A stretch of DNA of 61,419 nucleotides, from contig NZ_JACSRD010000075.1 in NCBI RefSeq assembly GCF_014879935.1, positions 1 to 61,419 of the forward strand, read 5' to 3'. Shown in pieces: positions 39,555-48,471 of the stretch. The stretch comes from Prosthecobacter sp. (GTDB lineage Bacteria; Verrucomicrobiota; Verrucomicrobiia; Verrucomicrobiales; Verrucomicrobiaceae). Each line of letters opens with the position of its first letter. Positions within the stretch are counted from its first letter, which is position 1. Under the pieces are notes generated by a model. That model had not been told where the DNA came from. It was given only the letters and a program-made list of their open reading frames with translations, and did no database searches. The position numbers were made by a program, and so were the translations under genes.

Positions 39555-40430
39555 TCACTCCTTCAATTCGGACGCCAGAGCGGTTGCTTCGGCCAGGAAT
39601 GCTTCGCCCAGGGGTGAAAGCCGCCCCGTCCACATCACACCGAAGCTTAACGGTGGAAAATCATCGAGTGGCAGCACTTTGACACCCGCAGGCAGCTCGA
39701 CACGCGGATGGCGCAGGGCCAGGCCCGCGCCGAAACCTTCCGCCACGTAACGCACCACGAGATCCAGGCTGCCAACCTCCAGACTCGGCAGCCAGTCCAC
39801 GCCACGCTGCCGCAATGCGGCCTGAAACGAACGCGAGAGCACGTCCTTGGAGTCCAGGGTCACGAGCGGCAGATCGATGCGGTCTTTCTCGAAGATTTGC
39901 GCTGCTTTGGTGAGACCACTTTGCTTTGGCACGAGCAGCACCATCGGCAGACGCAGCAGTTCACGTGCCTCCATGTTCGCCGCGGTCCTGTCCATCAGGG
40001 TGCTGAGGCCCACGTCGATCTCCTGGGCCGCCAGCATCGCCTCGATCTCGTGCTGCCGTCCGTGCGTGAGGGTGAAATGAAAGCCCTTCACCCGCCTGCG
40101 CATGCGGGCCAGCAACTCCGGAAGGTAGTCACGCTGCACGACTTCCGCCGCGGCAATGCGCAGGCGGCTTTCACCGCCGCCACGCAAGCGGTCCGCCATC
40201 TCCGACATGCCGCTGAAGAACGGCGCGATGAAGTCGAACAGCATCTGCCCCTCCTTGGTGAGCTGGAACGGCCGCCGCTGATAGAGCGTGACGCCCAGAG
40301 TGTCCTCCAGTTGCAGGATCTGCGAGCTGATCGCCGGCTGCTGGATGCCATACGGCATCGCCCGGGCTGCCGCGCTGACACCGCCGTTTCTGGCCACATG
40401 GTAGAAGAGTTCGAGGTGATGAACGTTCAT
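39555..40430 (-). CDS. LysR family transcriptional regulator
   Basis: 291 residues. The N-terminal winged helix is clear: LELFYHVARNGGVSAAARA with the recognition part QQPAISSQILQLEDTLG and LYQRRPFQLTKEG. A periplasmic-binding-like effector domain follows from about residue 90 (LRIAAAEVVQRDYLPELLA). Divergent from the DUF2339 gene with a 91-bp gap that contains the related words TATCAATTTTC and TATCAATGATG, a plausible but unproven LysR operator. The inducer and target genes are unknown. Confidence 0.9.
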   Translation of the reverse strand: MNVHHLELFYHVARNGGVSAAARAMPYGIQQPAISSQILQLEDTLGVTLYQRRPFQLTKEGQMLFDFIAPFFSGMSEMADRLRGGGESRLRIAAAEVVQRDYLPELLARMRRRVKGFHFTLTHGRQHEIEAMLAAQEIDVGLSTLMDRTAANMEARELLRLPMVLLVPKQSGLTKAAQIFEKDRIDLPLVTLDSKDVLSRSFQAALRQRGVDWLPSLEVGSLDLVVRYVAEGFGAGLALRHPRVELPAGVKVLPLDDFPPLSFGVMWTGRLSPLGEAFLAEATALASELKE

Positions 40431-40521
40431 GCGCGGGAGGGAAGGCTATCAGCTTTATCAATGATGCGGCCGGAAATATCAATTTTCATCCGCAGCGGGC
40501 CTTGAGACACTCCGCGGCAGT

Positions 40522-43497
40522 ATGGAAGGTCTCCTCATTCTCATCCCGCTGGCCCTGATCGTCTTTGTGATCGTGCTGCCAGTCACCGCCATCCTCCGTG
40601 CAGGCGATGCCCGGCGAAAAGCCGAGCAGCTCCAGACCGACGTGATCGTCCTGCGTGAACAAAACGCCCGGCTCAAAGAGCGTCTCGACCGGCTCGAAGG
40701 CGAAACACGGCTGCCGCAGACGGTTGCTCCGTCTGCCGCCAAACCGGAGGCGCGATGTGCACCACCTGCGGAGATCGTGATGTCTCCCATCGTGGAAAAG
40801 GCCGGTCCGCCGCCGATTCCGCCACCAGCGGCAGCGCCAAAGCCCGTCGAAGCGCCGCCGGTTTCCATCCCCGCGACACTGCCTCGGCCAATCGCGAAAC
40901 CGCAGACGCCCATCAACCTCGAGCAATTCATGGGCGCGAAGCTGTTCGCATGGGTGGGCGGACTGGCTCTGTTCCTGGGCGTCCTGTTCTTTGTAAAGCT
41001 CAGCATCGAGCGCGGCTGGATCTCACCGGAGCTTCGCACCGCGATCGGATTCGCCGTCGGGATCGGCCTTGTGGCTGGTGGTGCGGTGATGCATCGACGC
41101 GCACGCTACGCCACGCTGGCGCACACGCTGTGTGCCACCGGCATCGTGGTGCTCTACGGCGTGACCTTCGCCGCGCATCAGTTCTGGAGCATTCGCCCGC
41201 TGAACCAGCCGCTGATCGCCTTTCTGCTGATGACACTCATCACCGGCGCGGCCTTCCTGCTCGCCGTGCGGATGAATGCGCAGGTGGTGGCCGTGCTGGG
41301 GATGCTGGGCGGCTTTTTGACACCCATTCTGTGCTCCACCGGCAAAGACAATCCCTTCGGTCTCTTCAGTTACATCGCCCTGCTCGACATCGGCGTCCTG
41401 GCAGTCGCCAAAAACAAGCGCTGGCTGCATCTCACGCCACTGGCGGCCGCAGGCACGATCCTGATGCAGGCGGGCTGGTTGCTGAAGTTCTTCCGCTCCT
41501 CACACTATGCCATCGGCACGGCGACCTGGGTGCCCATCGGCGTGTTTCTGGGCTTTGCGATGCTCTTCATGCTCGCAGCGTGGTGGTCGCGGCAGCGTGA
41601 GGATGAGGATGCGTTCCCGGCTGGCTCCGCGCTGGCCTTGTGTGGCAGCGCCATGGCCGCCGCGTTCCTGTTCCTCACGTCTGGGACGATCACGGAGCGG
41701 CCGCTGCTGCTCTACACCTTTGTGCTGGGCCTCAATGTCGTGGTGATGCTCGTGGTGTGGCAGCAGACACGTGTCGCCATCGCCCAAAGCATCTTCGCAG
41801 CGCTGACGTTCCTGCATTTGTCTCTATGGACGGCCGACCGGCTCACTGCCGAGCTGCTGCCGCAGGCATTGGGCATCTACCTCGCGTTCGGGCTTCTTCA
41901 TGCGGCCTTTGCCGTGCTGCTCGAACGCAAATCGCCGGCGCTGCCGACGTTTGGCGGCTGGACACCGATTCTCTCGCTCGTGCTGCTGCTCATGCCGATG
42001 CTGTGGCTGGATGTGATGAGCCTCACAATCTGGCCGGCGATCTTGATCATCGATCTGCTCATCATCGGGCTGGCCATCGCCAGCGGACGTCTGCTGCCGG
42101 TGCTCGCCGCCTTGGTGCTCACTTTGATCACCGCAGGCGCGTGGCTGTTCCGCTGGCCGCGTGAACTCGGCCTCGTGCTGGCTCCGTTCCTCTTCGTCGT
42201 GGGTGGTTTTGCGGTGGTGTTCGGTCTCGCGGGCAGTTTTCTCTTCCGCAAACGGCCGCAAGCGCCGTTCGTGTCGCTGCTGCCCGTCAGTTCGGCCATT
42301 CTGCCCTTTCTTCTGCTCATTCTGGCCACGTTGCGGCTTCGGATCGCCGAACCATCGGCGGTCTTCGGCCTCGCGCTGTTGATGGTGGTTTTCCTGCTCA
42401 GTCTCGTGCGTGTCAGCGGTGTCACCGTGCTCGCCCCCACGGGACTCGGCTGCGTTTTGGCTCTCGAATGGGCCTGGCATCAGCAGAGCTTCGATGCGAC
42501 CCGCCCGGTGGTGCCGCTGCTGTGGTATCTGGGCTTCCACGCGGTCTTCACCGCATTCCCGTTCGTGTTTCAGAGGCACTTCGCGACACGAAAACTGCCC
42601 TGGATCACATCGGCAGCGGCTGGGATCGGCACTTTCAGTCTCGTTTACCGGCTGGTCATCGCCGCGTGGCCGAATGATGCCATGGGCCTGCTCCCGGCCG
42701 CCTTTGCCATCGTTCCGCTGCTGGGGCTGGGGTTCGTGGCCAAGCGGCATTCTGCGGAGAATCCGGCGCGTCTGACGCAGCTCGCGTGGTTTGGTGGCGT
42801 GGGGCTGTTTTTCATCACGCTCATTTTCCCGATTCAGTTCGAGAAGCAGTGGATCACGCTTGGCTGGGCCTTGGAGGGAGCGGCGCTGTGCTGGCTCTTC
42901 CGCCGCGTGCCGCATCCAGGCCTGCGAGGCACAGGAACGGTGCTGCTCGCGGCTGCGTTCGTGCGTCTGGCGGTGAATCCGGCCGTGCTGGAGTATCAAA
43001 CGCGTGGTGACACGCCGATCCTGAACTGGCAGCTCTATGCTTACAGCGTGACAGCCTTGGCGATGTTCGCCGCCGCCTTCGGGCTCACGCCGCCATCGCA
43101 TCTTTGGCACAAGCTCAATCTGCGCGGCCTGTTCTGCTCGCTGGGTGGCATTCTGCTCTTCCTGCTGCTCAACATCGAGATCGCCGATGCCTTCACGCCG
43201 CCAGGCCAGCGCTCGATCGCGTTCGACTTTGAAGGCCATCTCGCCCGCGACATGACCTACAGCATCGCCTGGGCTTTGTTCGCGCTGACCTTGCTCGTGC
43301 TCGGTCTTTGGAAACGCAACGCCCCGACGCGCTACGCCGGCATCGGTCTGCTCGCAGTCACGCTGTTGAAGCTGTTCCTGCACGACCTTGCCAACATCGA
43401 CAGCGGTTATCGCATCGGCGCCTTGATCGGCGTCGCTCTGATTGCTCTGGCGGCCTCGTTCTTGTATCAGCGCTTCCTTTCGGATGAACCCGGGTGA
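40522..43497 (+). CDS. DUF2339 multi-spanning membrane protein
   Basis: 991 residues. After a short N-terminal hydrophobic helix and a coiled coil (ARRKAEQLQTDVIVLREQNARL), a Pro-rich linker leads into the family motif QFMGAKLFAWVGGLALFLGV and then more than twenty hydrophobic segments to the C-terminus. This matches DUF2339, a widespread inner-membrane family of unknown function. The gene stands between a LysR gene (divergent) and a hydroxypyruvate isomerase-like gene 44 nt downstream on the same strand. Confidence 0.9.
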   Translation: MEGLLILIPLALIVFVIVLPVTAILRAGDARRKAEQLQTDVIVLREQNARLKERLDRLEGETRLPQTVAPSAAKPEARCAPPAEIVMSPIVEKAGPPPIPPPAAAPKPVEAPPVSIPATLPRPIAKPQTPINLEQFMGAKLFAWVGGLALFLGVLFFVKLSIERGWISPELRTAIGFAVGIGLVAGGAVMHRRARYATLAHTLCATGIVVLYGVTFAAHQFWSIRPLNQPLIAFLLMTLITGAAFLLAVRMNAQVVAVLGMLGGFLTPILCSTGKDNPFGLFSYIALLDIGVLAVAKNKRWLHLTPLAAAGTILMQAGWLLKFFRSSHYAIGTATWVPIGVFLGFAMLFMLAAWWSRQREDEDAFPAGSALALCGSAMAAAFLFLTSGTITERPLLLYTFVLGLNVVVMLVVWQQTRVAIAQSIFAALTFLHLSLWTADRLTAELLPQALGIYLAFGLLHAAFAVLLERKSPALPTFGGWTPILSLVLLLMPMLWLDVMSLTIWPAILIIDLLIIGLAIASGRLLPVLAALVLTLITAGAWLFRWPRELGLVLAPFLFVVGGFAVVFGLAGSFLFRKRPQAPFVSLLPVSSAILPFLLLILATLRLRIAEPSAVFGLALLMVVFLLSLVRVSGVTVLAPTGLGCVLALEWAWHQQSFDATRPVVPLLWYLGFHAVFTAFPFVFQRHFATRKLPWITSAAAGIGTFSLVYRLVIAAWPNDAMGLLPAAFAIVPLLGLGFVAKRHSAENPARLTQLAWFGGVGLFFITLIFPIQFEKQWITLGWALEGAALCWLFRRVPHPGLRGTGTVLLAAAFVRLAVNPAVLEYQTRGDTPILNWQLYAYSVTALAMFAAAFGLTPPSHLWHKLNLRGLFCSLGGILLFLLLNIEIADAFTPPGQRSIAFDFEGHLARDMTYSIAWALFALTLLVLGLWKRNAPTRYAGIGLLAVTLLKLFLHDLANIDSGYRIGALIGVALIALAASFLYQRFLSDEPG

Positions 43498-43541
43498 TTT
43501 GGTTCTTGTTGGACCGCCAGCGTCGTGTGTAGGCTTGCTCC

Positions 43542-44438
43542 ATGACTCCATCCAGCCTCTCCCGCCGCCAGTTTGGAACCCTCGCCAGTGTCAGCGCCAT
43601 CGCGGCCGTGCTGCAAACGCAGATCGAAGCCGCCGACAAGGCTGCTGGAGGCAAGGTGAGGCACTCCGCTTGCAAGTGGTGCTACAAGGACATCCCGCTG
43701 GAGGACTTCTGCCTCGCTGCGAAGGAGATCGGCCTGGAGTCGGTCGAGTTGCTCGATCCGAAGGACTTTGCCACGGTGAAGAAACACGGTCTGCATTGCG
43801 CGATGGTCAGCTTTCCGACCATCGAAGGCCCCGGCGGCGTGAAGATCGGCCCGATTCCGAAGGGCTGGAACCGCATCGAGCATCACGACCTGCTCGTGCA
43901 GGCCTACGAGCCGCTTTTGAAGGCCAGCGCCGAGGCCGGTTTCAAGCAAGTCATCTGCTTCAGCGGCAATCGCGAGGGCCTGAGCGACGAGCAAGGCCTG
44001 GAAAACTGCGCCAAGGGCCTCCAGCGCCTGCTTCCGCTGTGTGAGAGGCTCGGCGTCACGCTGGTGATGGAGCTGCTCAACAGCAAGGTGAACCACCCCG
44101 ACTACATGTGCGACAAGAGCGCCTGGGGCGTGTCGTTGGTGAAGAAGCTCGGCTCACCGCACTTCAAGCTGCTCTACGACATCTACCACATGCAGATCAT
44201 GGAAGGGGATGTCATTACCACCATCCGTCGCGATCACGAATCCTTCGCCCACTACCACACCGGCGGCGTCCCCGGCCGTGCCGAGATCGATGACACGCAG
44301 GAGCTGAACTACCCCGCCATCATCAAAGCCATTCAAGAAACCGGGTACACCGGCTACCTCGGCCAGGAATTCATCCCGAAGCGCCCCGACAAGCTCGCCT
44401 CGCTCAAGCAAGGCGTGAAGATCTGCACAGTGGCGTGA
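43542..44438 (+). CDS. Tat-exported hydroxypyruvate isomerase-like / sugar phosphate isomerase-epimerase
   Basis: 298 residues. MTPSSLSRRQFGTLASVSAI is a Tat leader (SRRQF). The rest is an AP-endonuclease-2-type TIM barrel of the hydroxypyruvate isomerase group, with LVMELLNSKVNHPDYMC (metal-ligand Glu), FKLLYDIYHMQIMEGD (Asp and His), YHTGGVPGRAEIDDTQELNY and YLGQEFIPK (last Glu). The ligand set seems intact. Exported members of the family are typical in Planctomycetota and Verrucomicrobiota; the real substrate is unknown. Its 3' end overlaps the convergent CPBP gene by 35 nt. Confidence 0.87.
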   Translation: MTPSSLSRRQFGTLASVSAIAAVLQTQIEAADKAAGGKVRHSACKWCYKDIPLEDFCLAAKEIGLESVELLDPKDFATVKKHGLHCAMVSFPTIEGPGGVKIGPIPKGWNRIEHHDLLVQAYEPLLKASAEAGFKQVICFSGNREGLSDEQGLENCAKGLQRLLPLCERLGVTLVMELLNSKVNHPDYMCDKSAWGVSLVKKLGSPHFKLLYDIYHMQIMEGDVITTIRRDHESFAHYHTGGVPGRAEIDDTQELNYPAIIKAIQETGYTGYLGQEFIPKRPDKLASLKQGVKICTVA

Positions 44439-45363
44439 GAAGCCGGGAGGCCATCCAGCCGGTGATGAGCACCATGATCAGCGGGGCGAGGCCGACTTTG
44501 AGGTTCGGGCCGATCCAGGGAAGCCAGCCGGTGTGGTAGGTCACGAGGGCGCTGAAGTATTTCAGGCCGAAGACCCAGCCGCCATGCAAGCCGATGCCGG
44601 CCCAGAGGGCGCCGGTCTGCATGCGCACTGTTGCGAGCACCCAGCCGACGGCGAAGAGGGTGGCGAATTCGGCGAGGAGAAACTGCACGTCGCCGAAGCC
44701 GGCCGCGATTTGTTTCAGGACGAGAAAACCGCTGCTCCACGTGACGGCGGCGTCTTCGATCTGCCAGCCTTCCGGCGGCTTGAGGAAGTGCACGAGTGCG
44801 AAGACGAAGGTTCCGGCGATCAGGGCGGCCCTCGGGGTCATGGTGCGCAGAAGGAGGCCAAGCAGGAGGCCGCGGAAGAAGAATTCCTCGACGATGCCAG
44901 CGCCGAGCGCGGCGGTGATGGGCTCGCCAAATTTCAACCAGCGTGGCGAGGTGCTGAGTTGATAAGCGCCGAATTTGAAAAAGACGAAACCGAGGGCGAG
45001 GAGGAGGCCGCTGGCGAGTGCAAAGCCAAGCGCCCACTGTTTGAGGCCGTCGCTGATGGGTTTCCACACGGGCAGGAGCGAGCGATCGAGCCTGACCCAG
45101 CGCAAAAAGGGCCAGATGAACGCGATGGCGCAGACGAGGACGGCACGGTTGAAGTAGCGGGTGAAGTGGGCGCGCTCAATCTCCTTGAGGAGCCATCTGG
45201 CGATGCCGATGTCCTGCCAGGCGGGGGTGGAGAGCCAGCCGTGGGCTGCTTTGCCCAAATGAAACAACGGAACGGCGAGCAATGCGCCGCCAAGCATGAC
45301 CGCGAGGAGGTAGAGCAGAAGTTTCGGCAGGGCGGAGGTGTTGCCGGGGCTGGCAGCTTGCAT
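44404..45363 (-). CDS. CPBP family intramembrane protease (CAAX-protease-like)
   Basis: 319 residues with about eight hydrophobic segments. The family's motif 1 is IVEEFFFRGLLLGLLLR (EExxxR) and motif 2 is FVFALVHF (FxxxH). These are the glutamates and histidines of the intramembrane glutamic protease (ABI/CPBP) family. The role in bacteria is varied, and the substrate here cannot be inferred. The 35-nt tail-to-tail overlap with the isomerase gene is unusual and may permit antisense effects between the two transcripts. Confidence 0.88.
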   Translation of the reverse strand: MQAASPGNTSALPKLLLYLLAVMLGGALLAVPLFHLGKAAHGWLSTPAWQDIGIARWLLKEIERAHFTRYFNRAVLVCAIAFIWPFLRWVRLDRSLLPVWKPISDGLKQWALGFALASGLLLALGFVFFKFGAYQLSTSPRWLKFGEPITAALGAGIVEEFFFRGLLLGLLLRTMTPRAALIAGTFVFALVHFLKPPEGWQIEDAAVTWSSGFLVLKQIAAGFGDVQFLLAEFATLFAVGWVLATVRMQTGALWAGIGLHGGWVFGLKYFSALVTYHTGWLPWIGPNLKVGLAPLIMVLITGWMASRLLTPLCRSSRLA

Positions 45364-45396
45364 GGGGGCGATACTAGCGCATTCTGCCCGCGCTCA

Positions 45397-45684
45397 ATGA
45401 CCAAAAACCAAATCCACGAGTGGCACGAACGAATCGAGGACGGACGCAAGCAGTACATCCGCGCCTATTGGAACTCACGCGCGTGGGAGTTCCAGCTTGC
45501 CCATCCCGATGGCGAGAAGTGGATGCCGATGGAGCCGACGCGGGAACGCTGGCTGGAGCTGCGAGACCTGCTTTTCCGCAAATATCAGCGCAAGAAGCTG
45601 CCGTGGAAGTATGTGGAGCACCTCGACAAGCAGATGGAGAAGATGGGAATCCGGCAGGACGAAGAAATGTCGAATGACGAATGA
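45397..45684 (+). CDS. Small conserved protein, unknown
   Basis: 95 residues from ATG 45397 (MTKNQIHEWHERIEDGRKQY), compact and rich in aromatic and charged residues (WNSRAWEFQLAHPDGEKWMP, KYQRKKLPWKYVEHLDKQM). No signal peptide. The end EEMSNDE comes from AATGTCGAATGACGAATGA, which resembles the ATGACGAATG repeat family, so its last residues and stop may be repeat-derived. I do not recognise the family. Longer in-frame extensions upstream are shadows of the CPBP gene. Confidence 0.7.
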   Translation: MTKNQIHEWHERIEDGRKQYIRAYWNSRAWEFQLAHPDGEKWMPMEPTRERWLELRDLLFRKYQRKKLPWKYVEHLDKQMEKMGIRQDEEMSNDE

Positions 45685-45693
45685 CCAACGCGA

Positions 45694-46428
45694 TCATTGT
45701 GCGTTGGCGTGGGCTTTGATCTCAGCGGTGACGCCACCACCGTAGGGAGCACCCAGCCGCATGCCGACCTGCACCTCCGGCAAGCTGAAGCGCAGAGCTG
45801 CCCTTGAGTTTCGCAGCCGTGACGCCATACCAAGAATTCCAGCGATCACTGCCGCGCCAGCCAGGGCGATGACCAGACGGAGCGCGAAGGGCTTCTCCTC
45901 ACGCTGGATCCAGAGCGACTGCCGCAGGCGGATGCTCTCCATGACGCGGAGGCGGTCGATCCAGTGGCGGGTGGCCACGGCGATGCGCTCGTCCAGTGTG
46001 AGCTTGGTGTCGGTCAGCATGCGGCGTGTGTCCTGCATGATCTCGACCAGCTCGGCGGAGGGATATTTCTCCCAGAACTGAGGCGAGAACGACATGGCGC
46101 TGCTGTTGGTGGCCCGGTCATAGGCCATGAGGACGCCGGGGCGGTCCCCGCTCCACTCGCGCCGTGTCTGCTGGGCATGACGGCGGACCGTGGCCCCGGC
46201 CGGAGCAAAACTGAAGGCGGTGATCCAGGCATCGCATTTCAGGTCTTCACGACACAGCTTCAATTCATAAGCGAGCTGCTGGTGCGTCTCCGGCGTCAAC
46301 GCACGGGTTTCGTCGGAGATGCCATCTGCCGGAGGAGCTGCGGCGAGAACGCTGGCGAATCCGGCTGCCACGAGCCAGGCGGTGGCGTGGAGTGCCGCTG
46401 AGAGCCGTTGACTGAAAGGAAGACGCAT
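45694..46428 (-). CDS. TPM-domain-like membrane protein
   Basis: 244 residues from ATG 46428. A signal-like segment (TAWLVAAGFASVLAAAPPA) is followed by an extracytoplasmic domain (LTPETHQQLAYELKLCREDL, RPGVLMAYDRATNSSAMSFS, LTLDERIAVATRHWIDRL) that follows the layout of TPM (YgcG/Psb32-type) domains. A second membrane helix (LRLVIALAGAAVIAGILGMA) comes near the C-terminus. TPM proteins are of uncertain function, with phosphatase or membrane-assembly roles proposed. It is divergent from nuoD. Confidence 0.6.
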   Translation of the reverse strand: MRLPFSQRLSAALHATAWLVAAGFASVLAAAPPADGISDETRALTPETHQQLAYELKLCREDLKCDAWITAFSFAPAGATVRRHAQQTRREWSGDRPGVLMAYDRATNSSAMSFSPQFWEKYPSAELVEIMQDTRRMLTDTKLTLDERIAVATRHWIDRLRVMESIRLRQSLWIQREEKPFALRLVIALAGAAVIAGILGMASRLRNSRAALRFSLPEVQVGMRLGAPYGGGVTAEIKAHANAQ

Positions 46429-46526
46429 GAATCTGGATGTGAGTGTGTCCCAAGTAGCGCCACAGGGCAACCCGGAGCGGTTCCATGAGTTGTCAGGGGT
46501 GGGGAATATGCGGAAGGGAGCCGCGC

Positions 46527-46581
46527 TTGTGAAATTTTTCACAAAATCGCCTTGCCGCTCTTTGGGCAGCGTAGATAGATA
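46527..46581 (+). promoter_or_regulatory. Putative nuoDE promoter with an upstream palindrome
   Basis: TTGTGAAA (46527-46534) and TTTCACAA (46537-46544) form an 8-2-8 palindrome. Eight nucleotides later lies TTGCCG (46552-46557), then an 18-nt spacer and TAGATA (46576-46581), a plausible sigma70-type box 30 nt before the nuoD ATG. The palindrome could be an operator. Inferred from pattern only. Confidence 0.4.
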
Positions 46582-46611
46582 CCTCCCTTCACGTCAATAC
46601 CCGCATCTTTC

Positions 46612-47871
46612 ATGCCCACAGTCACCCGAGAATACGAGGCCCCGGACACCGCTGCCAAGGCGGCGCGTCACCTCGAAGCTGTGGAAGAGACGACGACGGA
46701 CATCGTGGGCGAGAAGCTGGTGCTGAACATGGGGCCGAGCCACCCGGCGACCCACGGGGTGCTGCGTCTCGTGCTGGAACTGGACGGTGAGATCATCACC
46801 AAGGCCGACCCGGATGTGGGCTTCCTGCATCGTGGCGACGAAAAAATCGCCGAGAACATGCATTACAACCAGTTCGTGCCCTACACGGACCGGCTGGACT
46901 ACCTGGCGCCGCTCGCGAACAACGTGGCCTACGCCTTGGCCGTGGAAAAGCTCCTGGGATGGGAGCTTCCAGCTCGTGGCAAGGCCATCCGTGTCCTTTG
47001 TTGTGAACTGGCCCGGATCTCGGCGCACATGCTCGGAGTCGGGGTGTTCGCGATGGATGTGGGGGCCATGACGGTCTTCCTCTACACCTTCACCGAACGC
47101 GAGAAGATCTACAATCTGTGCGAGCAGCTCACCGGAGCCCGTTTCACGACGAGCTACACCCGTGTCGGCGGCCAGATTCGCGACCTTCCAGCCGGGTTCG
47201 TGGATGCCGTGAAGCATTTCTTGAACGAACTGGAGCCGGTGATTGAGGAGATCGACAAACTGCTGTCGCGGAACCGGATTTTCATCGATCGCACCCAGGA
47301 CATCGGGGTCATTTCGAAGGAGGAAGCCATCGCCTACGGCATCACCGGCCCCAATCTGCGTGGTTCGGGCGTGGAATTCGACGTGCGCAAGGCGCACCCC
47401 TACCTCGACTACGACAAGTACGAGTTCGATGTCCCCATCGGCACCAAGGGCGACTGCTATGACCGCTACCTCGTGCGCATGGAGGAGATGCGGCAGAGCG
47501 TGCGCATCCTGCGTCAGGTTCTGTCGAATCTCCCGGACGGCCCGATCAACGTGGCGGATGCCAAGGGTCTCCTGCCGAAAAAAGAGAAGGTCTTGATGAA
47601 GATGGAGGAATTGATCCACCATTTCATCATCGCCACCCAGGGCATTGATGCCCCTGCGGGTGAAGTCTATTTCTCCGCTGAAAATCCGAAGGGTGAGCTG
47701 GGCTTTTATATCAACAGCACAGGTGGTGGTGTGCCGCATCGCTTGAAGATTCGCAGCCCCTCGTTCCTGAACCTCTGCATTCTTTCGAAGCTGCTGCCCG
47801 GTCACATGGTCAGCGACATTCCCGCCGTGCTTGGCAGCCTGGATTTCGTCATGGGCGAATGTGACCGCTGA
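46612..47871 (+). CDS. nuoD: NADH-quinone oxidoreductase subunit D
   Basis: 419 residues, normal length for NuoD, the 49-kDa subunit of complex I that forms part of the quinone site at the membrane arm interface. The conserved start of the domain LVLNMGPSHPATHGVLRLVLE is intact, as are HRGDEKIAENMHYNQFVPYTDRLDY, GAMTVFLYTFTEREKIYNL, GFVDAVKHF and the C-terminal PSFLNLCILSKLLPGH with IPAVLGSLDFVMGECDR. A 36-nt gap precedes nuoE. No other nuo gene lies in this window, so the complex I genes must be split in this genome. Confidence 0.97.
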   Translation: MPTVTREYEAPDTAAKAARHLEAVEETTTDIVGEKLVLNMGPSHPATHGVLRLVLELDGEIITKADPDVGFLHRGDEKIAENMHYNQFVPYTDRLDYLAPLANNVAYALAVEKLLGWELPARGKAIRVLCCELARISAHMLGVGVFAMDVGAMTVFLYTFTEREKIYNLCEQLTGARFTTSYTRVGGQIRDLPAGFVDAVKHFLNELEPVIEEIDKLLSRNRIFIDRTQDIGVISKEEAIAYGITGPNLRGSGVEFDVRKAHPYLDYDKYEFDVPIGTKGDCYDRYLVRMEEMRQSVRILRQVLSNLPDGPINVADAKGLLPKKEKVLMKMEELIHHFIIATQGIDAPAGEVYFSAENPKGELGFYINSTGGGVPHRLKIRSPSFLNLCILSKLLPGHMVSDIPAVLGSLDFVMGECDR

Positions 47872-47907
47872 TTCAAACCGCAACCCCTTTCATTCGAGAC
47901 ACGCAGC

Positions 47908-48408
47908 ATGGCCTTTGAAGTTCCAGCCGAGTTGGAAAAGAAGATGGATGAGGCCATCTCCCATTACCCAGTGTCGAAACGCAGCGCCGTGCTGCCCCTG
48001 CTGCATCTGATGCAGCATCACTTCAGGCACATCAGTGATGAGGCGGTGAACTGGGTCGCGAACAAGCTCGGCCTGGAGCCGATCCAGGTCCTCGAAGTGG
48101 TGACTTTCTATCCAGGATTCCGCCAGAGTGCCCCAGGGAAGTTTCATATTCGCGTCTGCCGCACCCTCTCGTGCGCGATGGCAGGCAGCTATGACCTGAT
48201 GGAGTCGCTGTGCAAAGCGACCGGCATTGACCGCTCTCATACCGATCATCATCACCCGATCGCGGTCAGCCCTGATGGCAGATACAGCATTGAGTTCGCC
48301 GAATGCCTCGCCAGTTGCGGCTTTGGCCCGGTGTGCATGGTGGAGGACGATTTCCACGAGAAGGTCGATCCCGACAAAGTGTCTGAATTGCTGGCGAAAT
48401 ACGTCTGA
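47908..48408 (+). CDS. nuoE: NADH-quinone oxidoreductase subunit E (2Fe-2S)
   Basis: 166 residues. The thioredoxin-like 2Fe-2S domain has its four cysteines: VCRTLSC (C-x4-C) and ECLASCG (C-x3-C), and the helical N-terminal part KRSAVLPLLHLMQHHF is typical. NuoE is part of the NADH dehydrogenase module and works with NuoF, which is not in the window. It follows nuoD by 36 nt and is followed by a strong terminator, so this is a two-gene transcription unit. Confidence 0.96.
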   Translation: MAFEVPAELEKKMDEAISHYPVSKRSAVLPLLHLMQHHFRHISDEAVNWVANKLGLEPIQVLEVVTFYPGFRQSAPGKFHIRVCRTLSCAMAGSYDLMESLCKATGIDRSHTDHHHPIAVSPDGRYSIEFAECLASCGFGPVCMVEDDFHEKVDPDKVSELLAKYV

Positions 48409-48418
48409 TCAGGCGAAT

Positions 48419-48450
48419 AAAAAAGCGCGGCATTTCTGCCGCGCTTTTTT
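48419..48450 (+). terminator. Intrinsic terminator after nuoE
   Basis: A perfect 14-bp stem (arms 48419-48432 and 48437-48450) with the loop TTTC. The stem has a GC core GCGCGGCA and A-tract/T-tract flanks, so it works in both directions and also serves the convergent pseudopilin gene. Confidence 0.93.
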
Positions 48451-48471
48451 GTGAATTGCTTTCAAGCACGC

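Noticed and set aside
41824..43551. 575-codon minus-strand frame opposite the DUF2339 gene
   Set aside because: It mirrors a membrane protein gene, giving a Gln/Arg/His/Glu-rich product typical of antisense of hydrophobic codons.
44533..45396. Upstream extension of the 95-residue gene to 44533
   Set aside because: The extra part is antisense to the CPBP protease gene and rich in Glu/Gly/Asp/Ala. The compact gene from 45397 is sufficient.
48419..48450. The hairpin after nuoE as a possible REP element
   Set aside because: The A-tract, GC stem, short loop and T-tract are those of a bidirectional intrinsic terminator between convergent genes, and no related copy was noticed in the window.
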